Source: Methanolobus bombayensis (GTDB taxonomy: Archaea > Halobacteriota > Methanosarcinia > Methanosarcinales > Methanosarcinaceae). Taken from it: a DNA stretch of 58,723 bases. The position numbers and the translations under genes are program-made. The notes under the pieces were generated by a model. It had not been told where the DNA came from. It ran no database searches and saw only the letters and a program-made list of their open reading frames with translations. Each line of letters opens with the position of its first letter. Within the stretch, counting starts at the first letter, position 1. Shown one piece after another: positions 26,434 to 34,457 of this stretch. The DNA lies in contig NZ_JAGGKD010000013.1 of NCBI RefSeq assembly GCF_017873415.1, positions 1-58,723 of the forward strand, read 5' to 3'.

Positions 26434-28497
26434 GTGTCGTCAGATACAAACAAAAACGAGGAATCTGCTAATCATTTGTCTCCGGATGTTATGAAAAAAT
26501 TAAATGAGGCATTTTTGTCTTATTTCGATGGAAAACAGCCTGGGAAAAGCAGTATTGATCTCTCAGAAGAAAATGCTATTCTTGATCTGATCAAATCCGG
26601 TATAGAGGAAAAATCCAGTAAATCCGTTGAAGGCAATGAAGCCAAAAAAATGATTGTTATTGGTGAAGGATTTATTGAAGCCGGAGATGAGACCATCACC
26701 TACTCTGATGACCAGGATATGCAAATGGAGCCTGCAGTATCATCTCCTGCTTTTGGCCAGGGGGTTCCGGATGTTTTATCAAATGCTTTTGATGATGTGT
26801 CCTATCAGTCTGTTGAAATCGAAGTTGAAGAACCGGAAAAATCTTCTGAAAGCAAGGACCGGGATTACTCAAAAACCGTTTCTGATATTTTGGAACGAAC
26901 TTCTAAAGTTCCAAAGGTTTCCTCTTATCATCATGATGAATCTTCTGGTACCGTTCCGAAAAAAGAGACTCTTACTGCTAAAAACACCAGTAAACCGCAA
27001 AATGAGTTTAACCTTAAGGAAAAAACAGGTGCACCCAGAAAGCCAATAACTTCACAACAAACAAAGGCTGCACCTTCACAAGTTAAACAGGAACCAATGG
27101 TTGAAACTACCAGAAGCGTTCCTTCATCATCAGAACCTTCTCCTCAAAGAAAGAAAGTTAATGATAAGGTTTCGACATCTTCCCCATTAAAGCCTGAAGT
27201 TTCAGGAAACATAAAAAAAGAGCCTTTCTCTTCTGTACAGACTTCAGAAAAACATCCTTCTCAAAAAGTATCTGACTCACAGATATCTAAACTATTCCGT
27301 AAAGCTTCTGAAAAAACTTCCGTAGATGCATCATTTTCAAATAATCCGCCTGCAATTTCTGGTGCAAAGAAGACAGCAAAACCCATTAACAAAGTTCCGG
27401 ACAATCCTTCATCTCCTGTAAACATAGCTTTCCTTTACAGTAAAGATCACATGCAACATGATGCATCCTTACTTTCCATCATTACTCATGAAAAACCGGA
27501 GCGTATAATCAAAGCCATGTGGTATCTGGAAAAGAACAATGTGTTTTCAGATGGTACATGTACACTGATCGGTGATTTCCAGGCAGCAAGTGAAGAGGAT
27601 CTGCACAGGGTTCATGGAAAGGAATATATTTCTTTCGTTAAGTCCTATTCAGGTTCAGGTGGTGGTTTCCTTGGTGACAGTACCTATATGACTTCAGGTT
27701 CTTATGAGATTGCCAGGACTGCAGCAGGTGCAGCCATGCAGGCAGGTGACCTTCTTGTGGACGGTAAATTCACTCATGCTTTTGTCCTGACACGTCCTCC
27801 GGGACATCATGCAAGTTCCCAGAAGTACGGTGGTTTTTGTCTTTTTAACAATGCAGCAGTGCTTGCTAGACATCTTCAGCATAACAGAAAGGTGGGAAAG
27901 GTGATGATCCTTGACTGGGATGCACATGCAGGTGACGGTACTATGGAAATATTCTATGAAGATCCCAGTGTAATGTTGTTATCTCTGCATCGTGATCCTC
28001 ATGGATTTTATCCGCGAAAAGGTTTTAGTACTGAGGTTGGTGAGAATGCCGGCAAGGGTTATACAATGAACGTGGAAATGCCTGAAGGTTCAAGCAATGA
28101 TGAATATATGCTTGCTTTTGACGAAGTGGTTCTTCCTATGGTAGAACATTTCAACCCTGATTTTATAATATTGAGCTGTGGTTTTGATGCACACTATCAG
28201 GAAATGAATATAGGACTGGAACTTGATTCTGATGGTTATCACCAGATGACTGCAAAACTGCATTCTGTATTCAAAGGACCAATTGTATTCCTGCTTGAAG
28301 GTGGTTATCATGATTTTAATGGCCAGTTATGCCACAGTGTACTGAGTTCCCTGCAAGGACGTCCGAATCCTGTAAATGATAAACAGCAAACATCCAGCTA
28401 TAAACGTAATCAACAGAAGCAGATATTTGAAGAGGCCAGGAAAAAAGTTGCTGAATCTAAACGAAATCATCCTGTATTCTCATCACAGGTGGCCTGA
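26434..28497 (+). CDS. histone-deacetylase-fold protein with long disordered N-terminus
   Basis: 687 residues. The first 325 or so are low complexity, rich in Ser, Lys, Pro, Glu and without fold signature. The arginase/deacetylase domain spans about 328-645: RPPGHHA (catalytic His pair), FCLFNNAAVLA, DWDAHAGDGT (zinc Asp and His), SCGFDAHYQE (second zinc Asp) and LLEGGYH. These are all the residues needed for zinc-dependent deacetylation. A basic tail of 45 residues follows. The GTG start at 26434 has GGTGA 5 nt upstream. It overlaps the next deacetylase-like gene. Substrate unknown: acetyl-lysine or acetyl-polyamine are both possible. Confidence 0.85.
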   Translation: MSSDTNKNEESANHLSPDVMKKLNEAFLSYFDGKQPGKSSIDLSEENAILDLIKSGIEEKSSKSVEGNEAKKMIVIGEGFIEAGDETITYSDDQDMQMEPAVSSPAFGQGVPDVLSNAFDDVSYQSVEIEVEEPEKSSESKDRDYSKTVSDILERTSKVPKVSSYHHDESSGTVPKKETLTAKNTSKPQNEFNLKEKTGAPRKPITSQQTKAAPSQVKQEPMVETTRSVPSSSEPSPQRKKVNDKVSTSSPLKPEVSGNIKKEPFSSVQTSEKHPSQKVSDSQISKLFRKASEKTSVDASFSNNPPAISGAKKTAKPINKVPDNPSSPVNIAFLYSKDHMQHDASLLSIITHEKPERIIKAMWYLEKNNVFSDGTCTLIGDFQAASEEDLHRVHGKEYISFVKSYSGSGGGFLGDSTYMTSGSYEIARTAAGAAMQAGDLLVDGKFTHAFVLTRPPGHHASSQKYGGFCLFNNAAVLARHLQHNRKVGKVMILDWDAHAGDGTMEIFYEDPSVMLLSLHRDPHGFYPRKGFSTEVGENAGKGYTMNVEMPEGSSNDEYMLAFDEVVLPMVEHFNPDFIILSCGFDAHYQEMNIGLELDSDGYHQMTAKLHSVFKGPIVFLLEGGYHDFNGQLCHSVLSSLQGRPNPVNDKQQTSSYKRNQQKQIFEEARKKVAESKRNHPVFSSQVA

Positions 28498-29573
28498 TGA
28501 ACCGGGTAGGTCTTACTTTCAACAGTAACCATCATTTGCATGATTCCTTAATGAATGGTTATCCCTGTCCTGAAAATCCTTTAAGGATCAAGAATATAAT
28601 GGAATATCTTAAAAACAGTGGTCTTATTGATGATGAAAACTGTCGTTTTTATGATGCTTTACCTGCATCTGTAAATGATATACTGAGAGTTCATACTCAG
28701 GAATATGTTGAACTGATAAGGACTTGTACAAAAGACCCACGACAAAGCCCGGGAAATGACGTTTATGTTTGTCCTTCCTCTTTTGATGTGGTTCTCGAAG
28801 CACTTGGTTGTGTTCTGAAAGCCGGTGATCTTGTTGTTTCAGGAGAATGCAGGCATGCATTTGCAATTGTTCGTCCACCTGGTCACCATGCAGGTCCTGA
28901 TTCGTGCAGTGGTTTCTGTATTTTTAATAATTCGGGGATTCTTGCCCGTTATCTTCGTGAGGTAAAGGGTCTGGAACGAATTGCTATTATCAATATTGAT
29001 GCCCATGCTTCAGATGGCACTTATGATGCTTTTGAAGCTGACACGAATGTATTATGTGTATCAATGCATCAGGATCAGAAAACCCTTTATCCTTTCAAGG
29101 GTTTTATCAGGGATATTGGTGTTAGGCCGGCACTTGGTTATTGTATCAATATGGAAATGCCAACAGAATCAGGAAATCCGGAATATTCACTTTTCTATGA
29201 TGAGGTTGTTGAAAAGGTGCTTGATAAGTTCAATCCTCAAATAGTTATTCTTGAATGTGGTTTTGATGCTTATTACAAGGAGCCGCTGGCAAAACTTAAT
29301 TTAACTGTCGATGGTTACTATAGAATAATATTTAAACTTGCAAGTAAATGGGACGTTGTAACCCTGCTTGAAGGTGGCTACCATGAAGATCTTGGTCTTC
29401 TTGCATCAGTTGTCCTTCGTGCATTGGCAGGGTTTGAGAATGTAAAGGATGATGTCGATCAGATAGACCTGCTTGCATCGAGACATGTTAAAACCAGAAA
29501 AGAGTTCAACAATAATCTCTCTCTTCTGAAAAGCAGGCTGGAACCATATTGGGGTCCATGGAATCGCAGTTAA
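28497..29573 (+). CDS. histone-deacetylase-fold protein (second copy)
   Basis: 358 residues, a single deacetylase domain: NSNHHLHDSLMNGYPCPENPLRI at the N-terminus, RVHTQEYV, RPPGHHAGPDSCSGFCIFNN, IINIDAHASDGT, ECGFDAYYKE and LLEGGYHED. Zinc ligands are kept; the residue after FDA is Tyr where the first copy has His. The ATG overlaps the stop of the upstream gene by 1 nt. The pair may form a heterodimer or act on different substrates. Confidence 0.88.
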   Translation: MNRVGLTFNSNHHLHDSLMNGYPCPENPLRIKNIMEYLKNSGLIDDENCRFYDALPASVNDILRVHTQEYVELIRTCTKDPRQSPGNDVYVCPSSFDVVLEALGCVLKAGDLVVSGECRHAFAIVRPPGHHAGPDSCSGFCIFNNSGILARYLREVKGLERIAIINIDAHASDGTYDAFEADTNVLCVSMHQDQKTLYPFKGFIRDIGVRPALGYCINMEMPTESGNPEYSLFYDEVVEKVLDKFNPQIVILECGFDAYYKEPLAKLNLTVDGYYRIIFKLASKWDVVTLLEGGYHEDLGLLASVVLRALAGFENVKDDVDQIDLLASRHVKTRKEFNNNLSLLKSRLEPYWGPWNRS

Positions 29574-29589
29574 AGGATAGTTGGTCGAA

Positions 29590-30444
29590 ATGTTCGAACT
29601 TGGGATAAGTGATGATGATATAACTTTTTATAAACTTGAACATGCTTTTGAGCTGGACAAGTTAACAATAGGCGAATTCACTTATTTCAGAAAATATCTG
29701 GGCATGTCGGACTATGTCTCAAATTTCAAGAGCTGGCTTAAAAGACCTTCTGTGGTTCTTGTGGTTGCGGTCAGGGACAATACTGTTGTTGGTTGGTCTA
29801 TGAATGAGCGATGGAGTTCTCCTGCCAGCGATGGTAGGCCAGTATATGTTCTGCGTGGCATAGAAGTATCTCCCAAACTTGCCAGAATGGGTATGGGGAA
29901 GAAGATTTTCTGCTTTATCTCAGGGATACTTGTGGGACACATTATCACCAAACCCGTAAATAAAATAGCAAAATTGTTCTTTGAATCATTGAATTTTGTA
30001 GAGCCAACACACAATAGTTCTGTTGATCTTGGTAATTATCCGGGTTATCTTGTACTTGAAGAGAACAGAAAGCAGATAGTTGTGTGTGATGGGATCACCC
30101 CTTATGATGACAAAGTAAAATCCTGCAGACTCAAACTTTTCCCTAAGGAAGCAGTTAGTGATTCTCTTATTAATATGAAGAAGGAATCTGAAGTATCAGA
30201 ATCTTCTGCAGAATGTTCTGCACATGTGACTACGCATGTTCCTGGTGAAGAACCTCCGGAAGATGAATCAGGTCCTGTAGATTTCGAAGGAAAGTTCCTC
30301 GGAGAACAAAAAATGATGTCTCCTTGTAAATGTGGGAATTTCCTTGTGAACAAATACATGGTTACAGGTAAAAGAAGTGGTACTGCTTTTATATGCACTA
30401 GCTGTAGTGTCGAACGGTATTTCCTTCCTGTGAGGAAAAAGTAA
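29590..30444 (+). CDS. GNAT acetyltransferase with C-terminal zinc ribbon-like motif
   Basis: 284 residues. GNAT fold in the N-terminal half: VVAVRDNTVVGWSMNERW, then YVLRGIEVSPKLARMGMGKKIFCF (motif A, acetyl-CoA binding RxGxGK) and a C-terminal strand FFESLNFVEP. Residues about 190-240 are acidic and disordered, then CKCGNFLVNKY...FICTSCSVERYF, a four-Cys zinc-ribbon-like end. The ATG at 29590 is taken; a TTG at 29581 is possible. Located 16 bp after the second deacetylase-like gene, so acetylation and deacetylation enzymes are made together. Confidence 0.75.
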   Translation: MFELGISDDDITFYKLEHAFELDKLTIGEFTYFRKYLGMSDYVSNFKSWLKRPSVVLVVAVRDNTVVGWSMNERWSSPASDGRPVYVLRGIEVSPKLARMGMGKKIFCFISGILVGHIITKPVNKIAKLFFESLNFVEPTHNSSVDLGNYPGYLVLEENRKQIVVCDGITPYDDKVKSCRLKLFPKEAVSDSLINMKKESEVSESSAECSAHVTTHVPGEEPPEDESGPVDFEGKFLGEQKMMSPCKCGNFLVNKYMVTGKRSGTAFICTSCSVERYFLPVRKK

Positions 30445-30511
30445 GTTCACATTTATATTTTGACTTTTATCAGTATTTGATTCTGATATAAATTTAATTA
30501 TGTATTTTTAA

Positions 30512-30538
30512 TTGCACTTTTTTGTGTTGAAAGTGCAA
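30512..30538 (+). terminator. terminator hairpin of the deacetylase-GNAT operon
   Basis: TTGCACTTT (30512-30520) and AAAGTGCAA (30530-30538) form a 9-bp stem with a 9-nt loop, 67 bp after the GNAT stop. The downstream T content is modest. Confidence 0.5.
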
Positions 30539-30567
30539 AAGTTATGATTTTCCTTATTTCAACAGAA

Positions 30568-30625
30568 GGGTATTAATACCCTCAATACAATAGTATCTAT
30601 AATTATAATACTAGATATATATTTA
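30568..30625 (+). promoter_or_regulatory. promoter region of the CheF-KaiC-scaffold operon
   Basis: The 14-bp perfect palindrome GGGTATTAATACCC (30568-30581) lies upstream of TATA-like stretches at 30595-30606 and 30612-30625. It is a good candidate operator for the eight-gene operon that follows. Confidence 0.45.
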
Positions 30626-30641
30626 TATGGGGTCTTTTCAT

Positions 30642-31229
30642 ATGGCTCAAGAGCAGGGTATCGCAAAAGTTGATTTAAGTTATATTTATAAAGCAGTGAT
30701 GATGGGTAATTCCCTTTACTCTGATAATTGGGAGAAAGGTGTTCTCTACCTTACCAATCTAAATCTGTGGTTCTCAGAAGGCGGAGGATGGCTGACAATT
30801 CCTCTTAAAAACATTACAATGGTAGGCAGAGAAGTTCCTAATCCAATCAGGGTAAAGTCTCAGCGTACTATCGGAACTTCACATATTCTTATGATAGATT
30901 ATCTTCAGCCATCATCTGTTGTAGAAGGAGCCACGGCGTCAGCTACCGCTTTACTTGCAGGTAATGAAGCAGTGATCAATACACTCAAAGCTTATCTGCA
31001 ACCAATGTGTGGCACACCTCCAAAACAACAATCACTTTCTGATGTTGATAAGAAGCTTCTTTACATGCTTCACACAGGTGTGAACGATCTACAAAAACTG
31101 ACTTTCTTTATTGGTGTGGACAACGACACACTTGCAACAAGTTTCAAGAGCCTGAGGGAGGCAAACATGTGTGACACCTCGGGTAAGCTTACAGAACAGG
31201 GACTGAAACAGATCAAGGAGATGATGTGA
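30642..31229 (+). CDS. CheF-like taxis adaptor (DUF439-type)
   Basis: 195 residues. N-terminal beta-rich domain (YSDNWEKGVLYLTNLNLWFS...LTIPLKNITMVGRE) and a C-terminal winged helix (LSDVDKKLLYMLHTGVNDLQKLTFFIGVDNDTL) in the order seen in archaeal CheF, which links CheY to the archaellum motor. It is shorter than haloarchaeal CheF. The ATG at 30642 has GGGG upstream; the ATG at 30627 is an alternative. First gene of an eight-gene operon, a short distance from the archaellins. No CheY, CheA or MCP in the window. The match is by pattern, so moderate confidence. Confidence 0.55.
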   Translation: MAQEQGIAKVDLSYIYKAVMMGNSLYSDNWEKGVLYLTNLNLWFSEGGGWLTIPLKNITMVGREVPNPIRVKSQRTIGTSHILMIDYLQPSSVVEGATASATALLAGNEAVINTLKAYLQPMCGTPPKQQSLSDVDKKLLYMLHTGVNDLQKLTFFIGVDNDTLATSFKSLREANMCDTSGKLTEQGLKQIKEMM

Positions 31230-31263
31230 TATGGATTTAATCACCACAAAGGAGGAATTATAA

Positions 31264-32181
31264 TTGGCTGATCCTGGTCTCCCTCCGTTTATGACAGATT
31301 CTGCCGGTGGCCCGCCTCCGGCACAGGAAGGTAGTTTTGGCCAATCGATGGGTGCTTTTGGGGCATTGCTGAAGCTCCAGCAGAACATAAGTGATAAGTT
31401 CCCAAAAGCCAAAGTTCCATGGAACGAAACCAGAAAATTCCTTAAAGCGAGTACAATAGAGTTGATAAGATCAACATCTCTCTACAAGTTCCATATGAAA
31501 TTCTTCAAGGATATCGGTCTTGGGAACATGCAGCTGATATCTTATGCACCAATGCATTACATATTTGCAGTCCCGAACAATCCGGTGTGTAATTTTTATC
31601 CTGCACTGCAGAATCAAAAGGTATGTGTAGCCACAACAGATGCACTTCACAGATTCTTCAGGGAAGACCTTGAACTTGAATGTTCCGTTGAAGAAACAGA
31701 ATGTATCAAGAACGGTGATCCTGTATGCAAATTCAAGGTTGATCTCCAGCCTATATCCGCATATCAGGTAATGCTTGATGAACATGACAAAATGATACTT
31801 TCCGGTGTCAGACCGCCTGTTGATGATAATGAACTAAGGGACAGAGTAAAGACATTGACAATTTATAAATTACTTGAGAGTGGTCGTCTCTCGGAAATAG
31901 GCAATGCCTACATGCAATTTGCCAGCAATATGCCGGTTCAGGAGAAGATATTCGATCCACCGTGGAAGCTTCAGGAAGAACTCTCCTCAATCGCTGAATC
32001 GCACAATACATTTGGTGGAGCTTTCGGTGAAATGGCCAAAAAGATACAGGTTCCACAGCAGAAAGAACAGAAGGAACCTTCGCCGGAAGTATCTGAAGAA
32101 ACCGCAAAAATACAGGAAGAAGCTAAAAAGACGGATAGTTTTGCCGAGCTTCTTTCTAAAATGAAGAAGGAGCAATCGTGA
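31264..32181 (+). CDS. V4R-domain protein
   Basis: 305 residues, TTG start with AGGAGG 9 nt upstream. Residues about 60-165 fit the V4R (4-vinyl reductase) small-molecule-binding domain: HYIFAVPNNPVCNFYPAL, ALHRFF, and EETECIKNGDPVCKFKV, which is the typical C-terminal E-x-C-x-x-x-G-D-x-x-C-x-F signature. The N-terminus is Pro/Gly-rich, the middle is helical, and the C-terminal 55 residues are Lys/Glu-rich. Such domains sense or bind ligands and are common in archaeal signalling. 34 bp after the CheF-like gene. Confidence 0.7.
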   Translation: MADPGLPPFMTDSAGGPPPAQEGSFGQSMGAFGALLKLQQNISDKFPKAKVPWNETRKFLKASTIELIRSTSLYKFHMKFFKDIGLGNMQLISYAPMHYIFAVPNNPVCNFYPALQNQKVCVATTDALHRFFREDLELECSVEETECIKNGDPVCKFKVDLQPISAYQVMLDEHDKMILSGVRPPVDDNELRDRVKTLTIYKLLESGRLSEIGNAYMQFASNMPVQEKIFDPPWKLQEELSSIAESHNTFGGAFGEMAKKIQVPQQKEQKEPSPEVSEETAKIQEEAKKTDSFAELLSKMKKEQS

Positions 32182-32588
32182 TTTTTATGGCAGGTTACAG
32201 ATCAGTTTCGCCATACACTCATCTGGATGATTTTGCAGGTGAGAATGTAAGGGTGATCACAAATAATTCACACTACAGGGGTGAATGTGAAAAGATAGAC
32301 CGGAAAAACAACAATGTACTTCTGAAAAATGTTGTTGTTAAAAATGAAACCGGATGGGTTGAAGTTAGTGATTACATGTTGATCATGGGTCACTCCATTG
32401 AGTCGGTCTATATTGAAAAAAGCTTTCCTTTTGACAGTAATGAGTCACTTATTCTTTCAATAGAGGATGGGTCTCCTTTACCAGATTCAGAACCAGGACT
32501 TGAAGGGATTACAGAGAATACAGAAATTATGGATATTGGTGAATTAGGCAACCTTGATGAAATTAAACTTCCGGAGGAACTCAAATGA
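32178..32588 (+). CDS. LSM-like small protein
   Basis: 136 residues. Residues about 18-60 (DDFAGENVRVITNNSHYRGECEK then DRKNNNVLLKNVVV) have the strand pattern of an Sm/LSM fold: 'G..V.V.T.....Y.G....D...N.VLL.......'. The rest, about 80-136, is acidic. LSM folds bind RNA or act as assembly rings; whether RNA is bound here is unknown. GTG start with AGGAG 5 nt upstream; ATG at 32187 is an alternative. It overlaps both the V4R gene and the KaiC-like gene by 4 nt, so the three are tightly coupled. Confidence 0.5.
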   Translation: MIFMAGYRSVSPYTHLDDFAGENVRVITNNSHYRGECEKIDRKNNNVLLKNVVVKNETGWVEVSDYMLIMGHSIESVYIEKSFPFDSNESLILSIEDGSPLPDSEPGLEGITENTEIMDIGELGNLDEIKLPEELK

Positions 32589-33655
32589 GCAGTGAAGATA
32601 GGATACCAACCGGAATTGCAGGTCTTGACAGGGTAATTGAAGGCGGTGTACGTGATAACACCACTATGCTGGTAGTAGGTTCAAGTGGTACGGGTAAATC
32701 CACTTTTGCAATGCAGTACCTGAATTACGGACTTGAACATGGTGAGAACGGACTTTATATAAGTATGGAAGAACCACCTGAGCAGATCCTGCGTGAAGCA
32801 AAGATGCTGGGTTTTAATCTTGATGGTTATTATGAAAAAGAACTTTTCTTCTTCCATTCAAAAGGTAAGGACTTTGTAAAGCTTGTCGATGAACAACTTC
32901 CGGCACTTGTAGAGGCAAACAAGAACTATGCGGTAAAGACCCGGGTGGTCATCGATCCGCTTACTCCGCTTATATGGGCCGTTCAGGATAAGCAGGAGCA
33001 GCGTGAGATTATAACAAAGCTGTTCTATACTCTGAAGCAGCTTGGCCCTGTTCTCATCACAACAGAAGAACATGCTTCTCCCGGTGAGACCATTGGTGAG
33101 GATGTACTTATCCCTATTTACATGTCTGATGGTGCCGTGCACCTGACATACAGGCCAATTGGAGGAGCATTTAACAGGGCCCTTGAGATTGTAAAAATGC
33201 GTGCAACAAGACATGGTGAGGAGGTCTATCCTTACATCTTTGTCCGTGGTGTCGGTGTTGTGGTCAGGACTACTCCGCTTGTATCTGCTGAGGATGTACG
33301 CAAGTATGATGATGTCTTTGACAAAGCCATTCGTACGGCTGCTGACCTTGGTGCCAATGAAAGAATGCTTGAACGTCTTGTGTATGTCAAAGAGAACTGG
33401 TCATATCCATTCTCTCCAAAGGAAACACTGCAGATATTCTTCGAATCCCAGGGTCTCAATGATACAATTACCAAAGAAGAACTTGAAAAACGCAGGGAAG
33501 AGACAGCTTCTCAGATTACAGAACCCGAAGTCGCAGAATCTGCAGAAGTTATACAGCAGGATGTTGAACCCGTTCAGGAAGAAGAATATTCCCAGGATGA
33601 TGAACCACTTATTGAAATAGACAATCTGAGCGAACTGGAAGAAATGATCCAGTGA
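32585..33655 (+). CDS. KaiC-like RecA-family ATPase
   Basis: 356 residues. KaiC/RAD55 domain with N-terminal RIPTGIAGLDRVIEGGV, Walker A GSSGTGKST (about 33-41), a Walker B-type hydrophobic strand ending VVIDPLTPL, LITTEEHAS, and LEIVKMRATRHGEEVYPY toward the C-terminal end of the domain. Beyond residue 225 is a helical region followed by an acidic tail (QPEVAES...EEEYSQDD). Such ATPases act in circadian clocks, chemotaxis and archaellum assembly (ArlH). ArlH itself is shorter (about 230), so this is a different branch. It sits in the middle of the operon. Confidence 0.8.
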   Translation: MSSEDRIPTGIAGLDRVIEGGVRDNTTMLVVGSSGTGKSTFAMQYLNYGLEHGENGLYISMEEPPEQILREAKMLGFNLDGYYEKELFFFHSKGKDFVKLVDEQLPALVEANKNYAVKTRVVIDPLTPLIWAVQDKQEQREIITKLFYTLKQLGPVLITTEEHASPGETIGEDVLIPIYMSDGAVHLTYRPIGGAFNRALEIVKMRATRHGEEVYPYIFVRGVGVVVRTTPLVSAEDVRKYDDVFDKAIRTAADLGANERMLERLVYVKENWSYPFSPKETLQIFFESQGLNDTITKEELEKRREETASQITEPEVAESAEVIQQDVEPVQEEEYSQDDEPLIEIDNLSELEEMIQ

Positions 33656-33674
33656 TCAACTGAGGTGGGTTGAC

Positions 33675-34445
33675 GTGTCAGCAAAAAAAACAAAAGATGA
33701 CCTTGAGGATGTTTCCCTTTTGAAGTTTGCTCTGGTCGCACAACTTAAAAGGACACACCAATCCAGTGATGTGGATGTACTGCTCTTTGCCGGTGCTGAC
33801 GGAAAGATCTATGCATCCTACATACCGGAAAGTATTGGTCCCAAGATATTCGAACTAACAAATCTTATCAGCAACAACCTGTTGCATGTGAGCCAGCAGC
33901 TTGCCATGGGACTTAAACAGTCAGTTATTGAATATGAGTTCGGTACGGTTATTTTCTCATCAGTGGGACGCGGAGCACTCTTAATATCCTTGTTCACAGG
34001 AAAAGCAGATCTTGCAGAGAACATGGATAAGATAGAAGTTGCCAAAGCTGTTATGCAGCATATTTTTGAGCAGCGTCCAATGACAAAGGAACAACTGGAC
34101 ACCTATCCTGCGGAAGTAGCCAGTGAACTTAGAATTCTGTCAAAGATCGTGTTCGATGAAATGTACACACAATCTTCTGAATACAAGAAGAATATGGAAA
34201 TTCTTGCTGATATCAAAGAGAAGATCACAGGTGTCATGGGCAGGGGAGAAGTTGAGCAGGTACTTGCCATGGCTTTCAATGAAATTGCTTCATCTCCTAA
34301 ATGGATGACAGAGGATTTGTGGCCATTACTTGTTGAAATGATAATCCGGGACCAGATACGACCGCTCCATGGGGATTATGTGGCAGATGTGTGTGAAGCT
34401 GAATGGATACCCGATATTCAGCATAAACTTGAGTCTTTCGTGTGA
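33675..34445 (+). CDS. roadblock/LC7-like protein
   Basis: 256 residues, GTG start after GAGGTG. Residues about 8-135 resemble a roadblock/LC7 fold: VDVLLFAGADGKIYASYIP, a helix, then FGTVIFSSVGRGALLISLFTGKADLAE and a final helix. Roadblock proteins (MglB type) regulate small GTPases or act as dimer platforms. Residues 140-256 are helical with no signature. No partner GTPase is in the window. 19 bp after the KaiC-like gene. Confidence 0.5.
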   Translation: MSAKKTKDDLEDVSLLKFALVAQLKRTHQSSDVDVLLFAGADGKIYASYIPESIGPKIFELTNLISNNLLHVSQQLAMGLKQSVIEYEFGTVIFSSVGRGALLISLFTGKADLAENMDKIEVAKAVMQHIFEQRPMTKEQLDTYPAEVASELRILSKIVFDEMYTQSSEYKKNMEILADIKEKITGVMGRGEVEQVLAMAFNEIASSPKWMTEDLWPLLVEMIIRDQIRPLHGDYVADVCEAEWIPDIQHKLESFV

Positions 34446-34457
34446 AGGTGATCTGTT

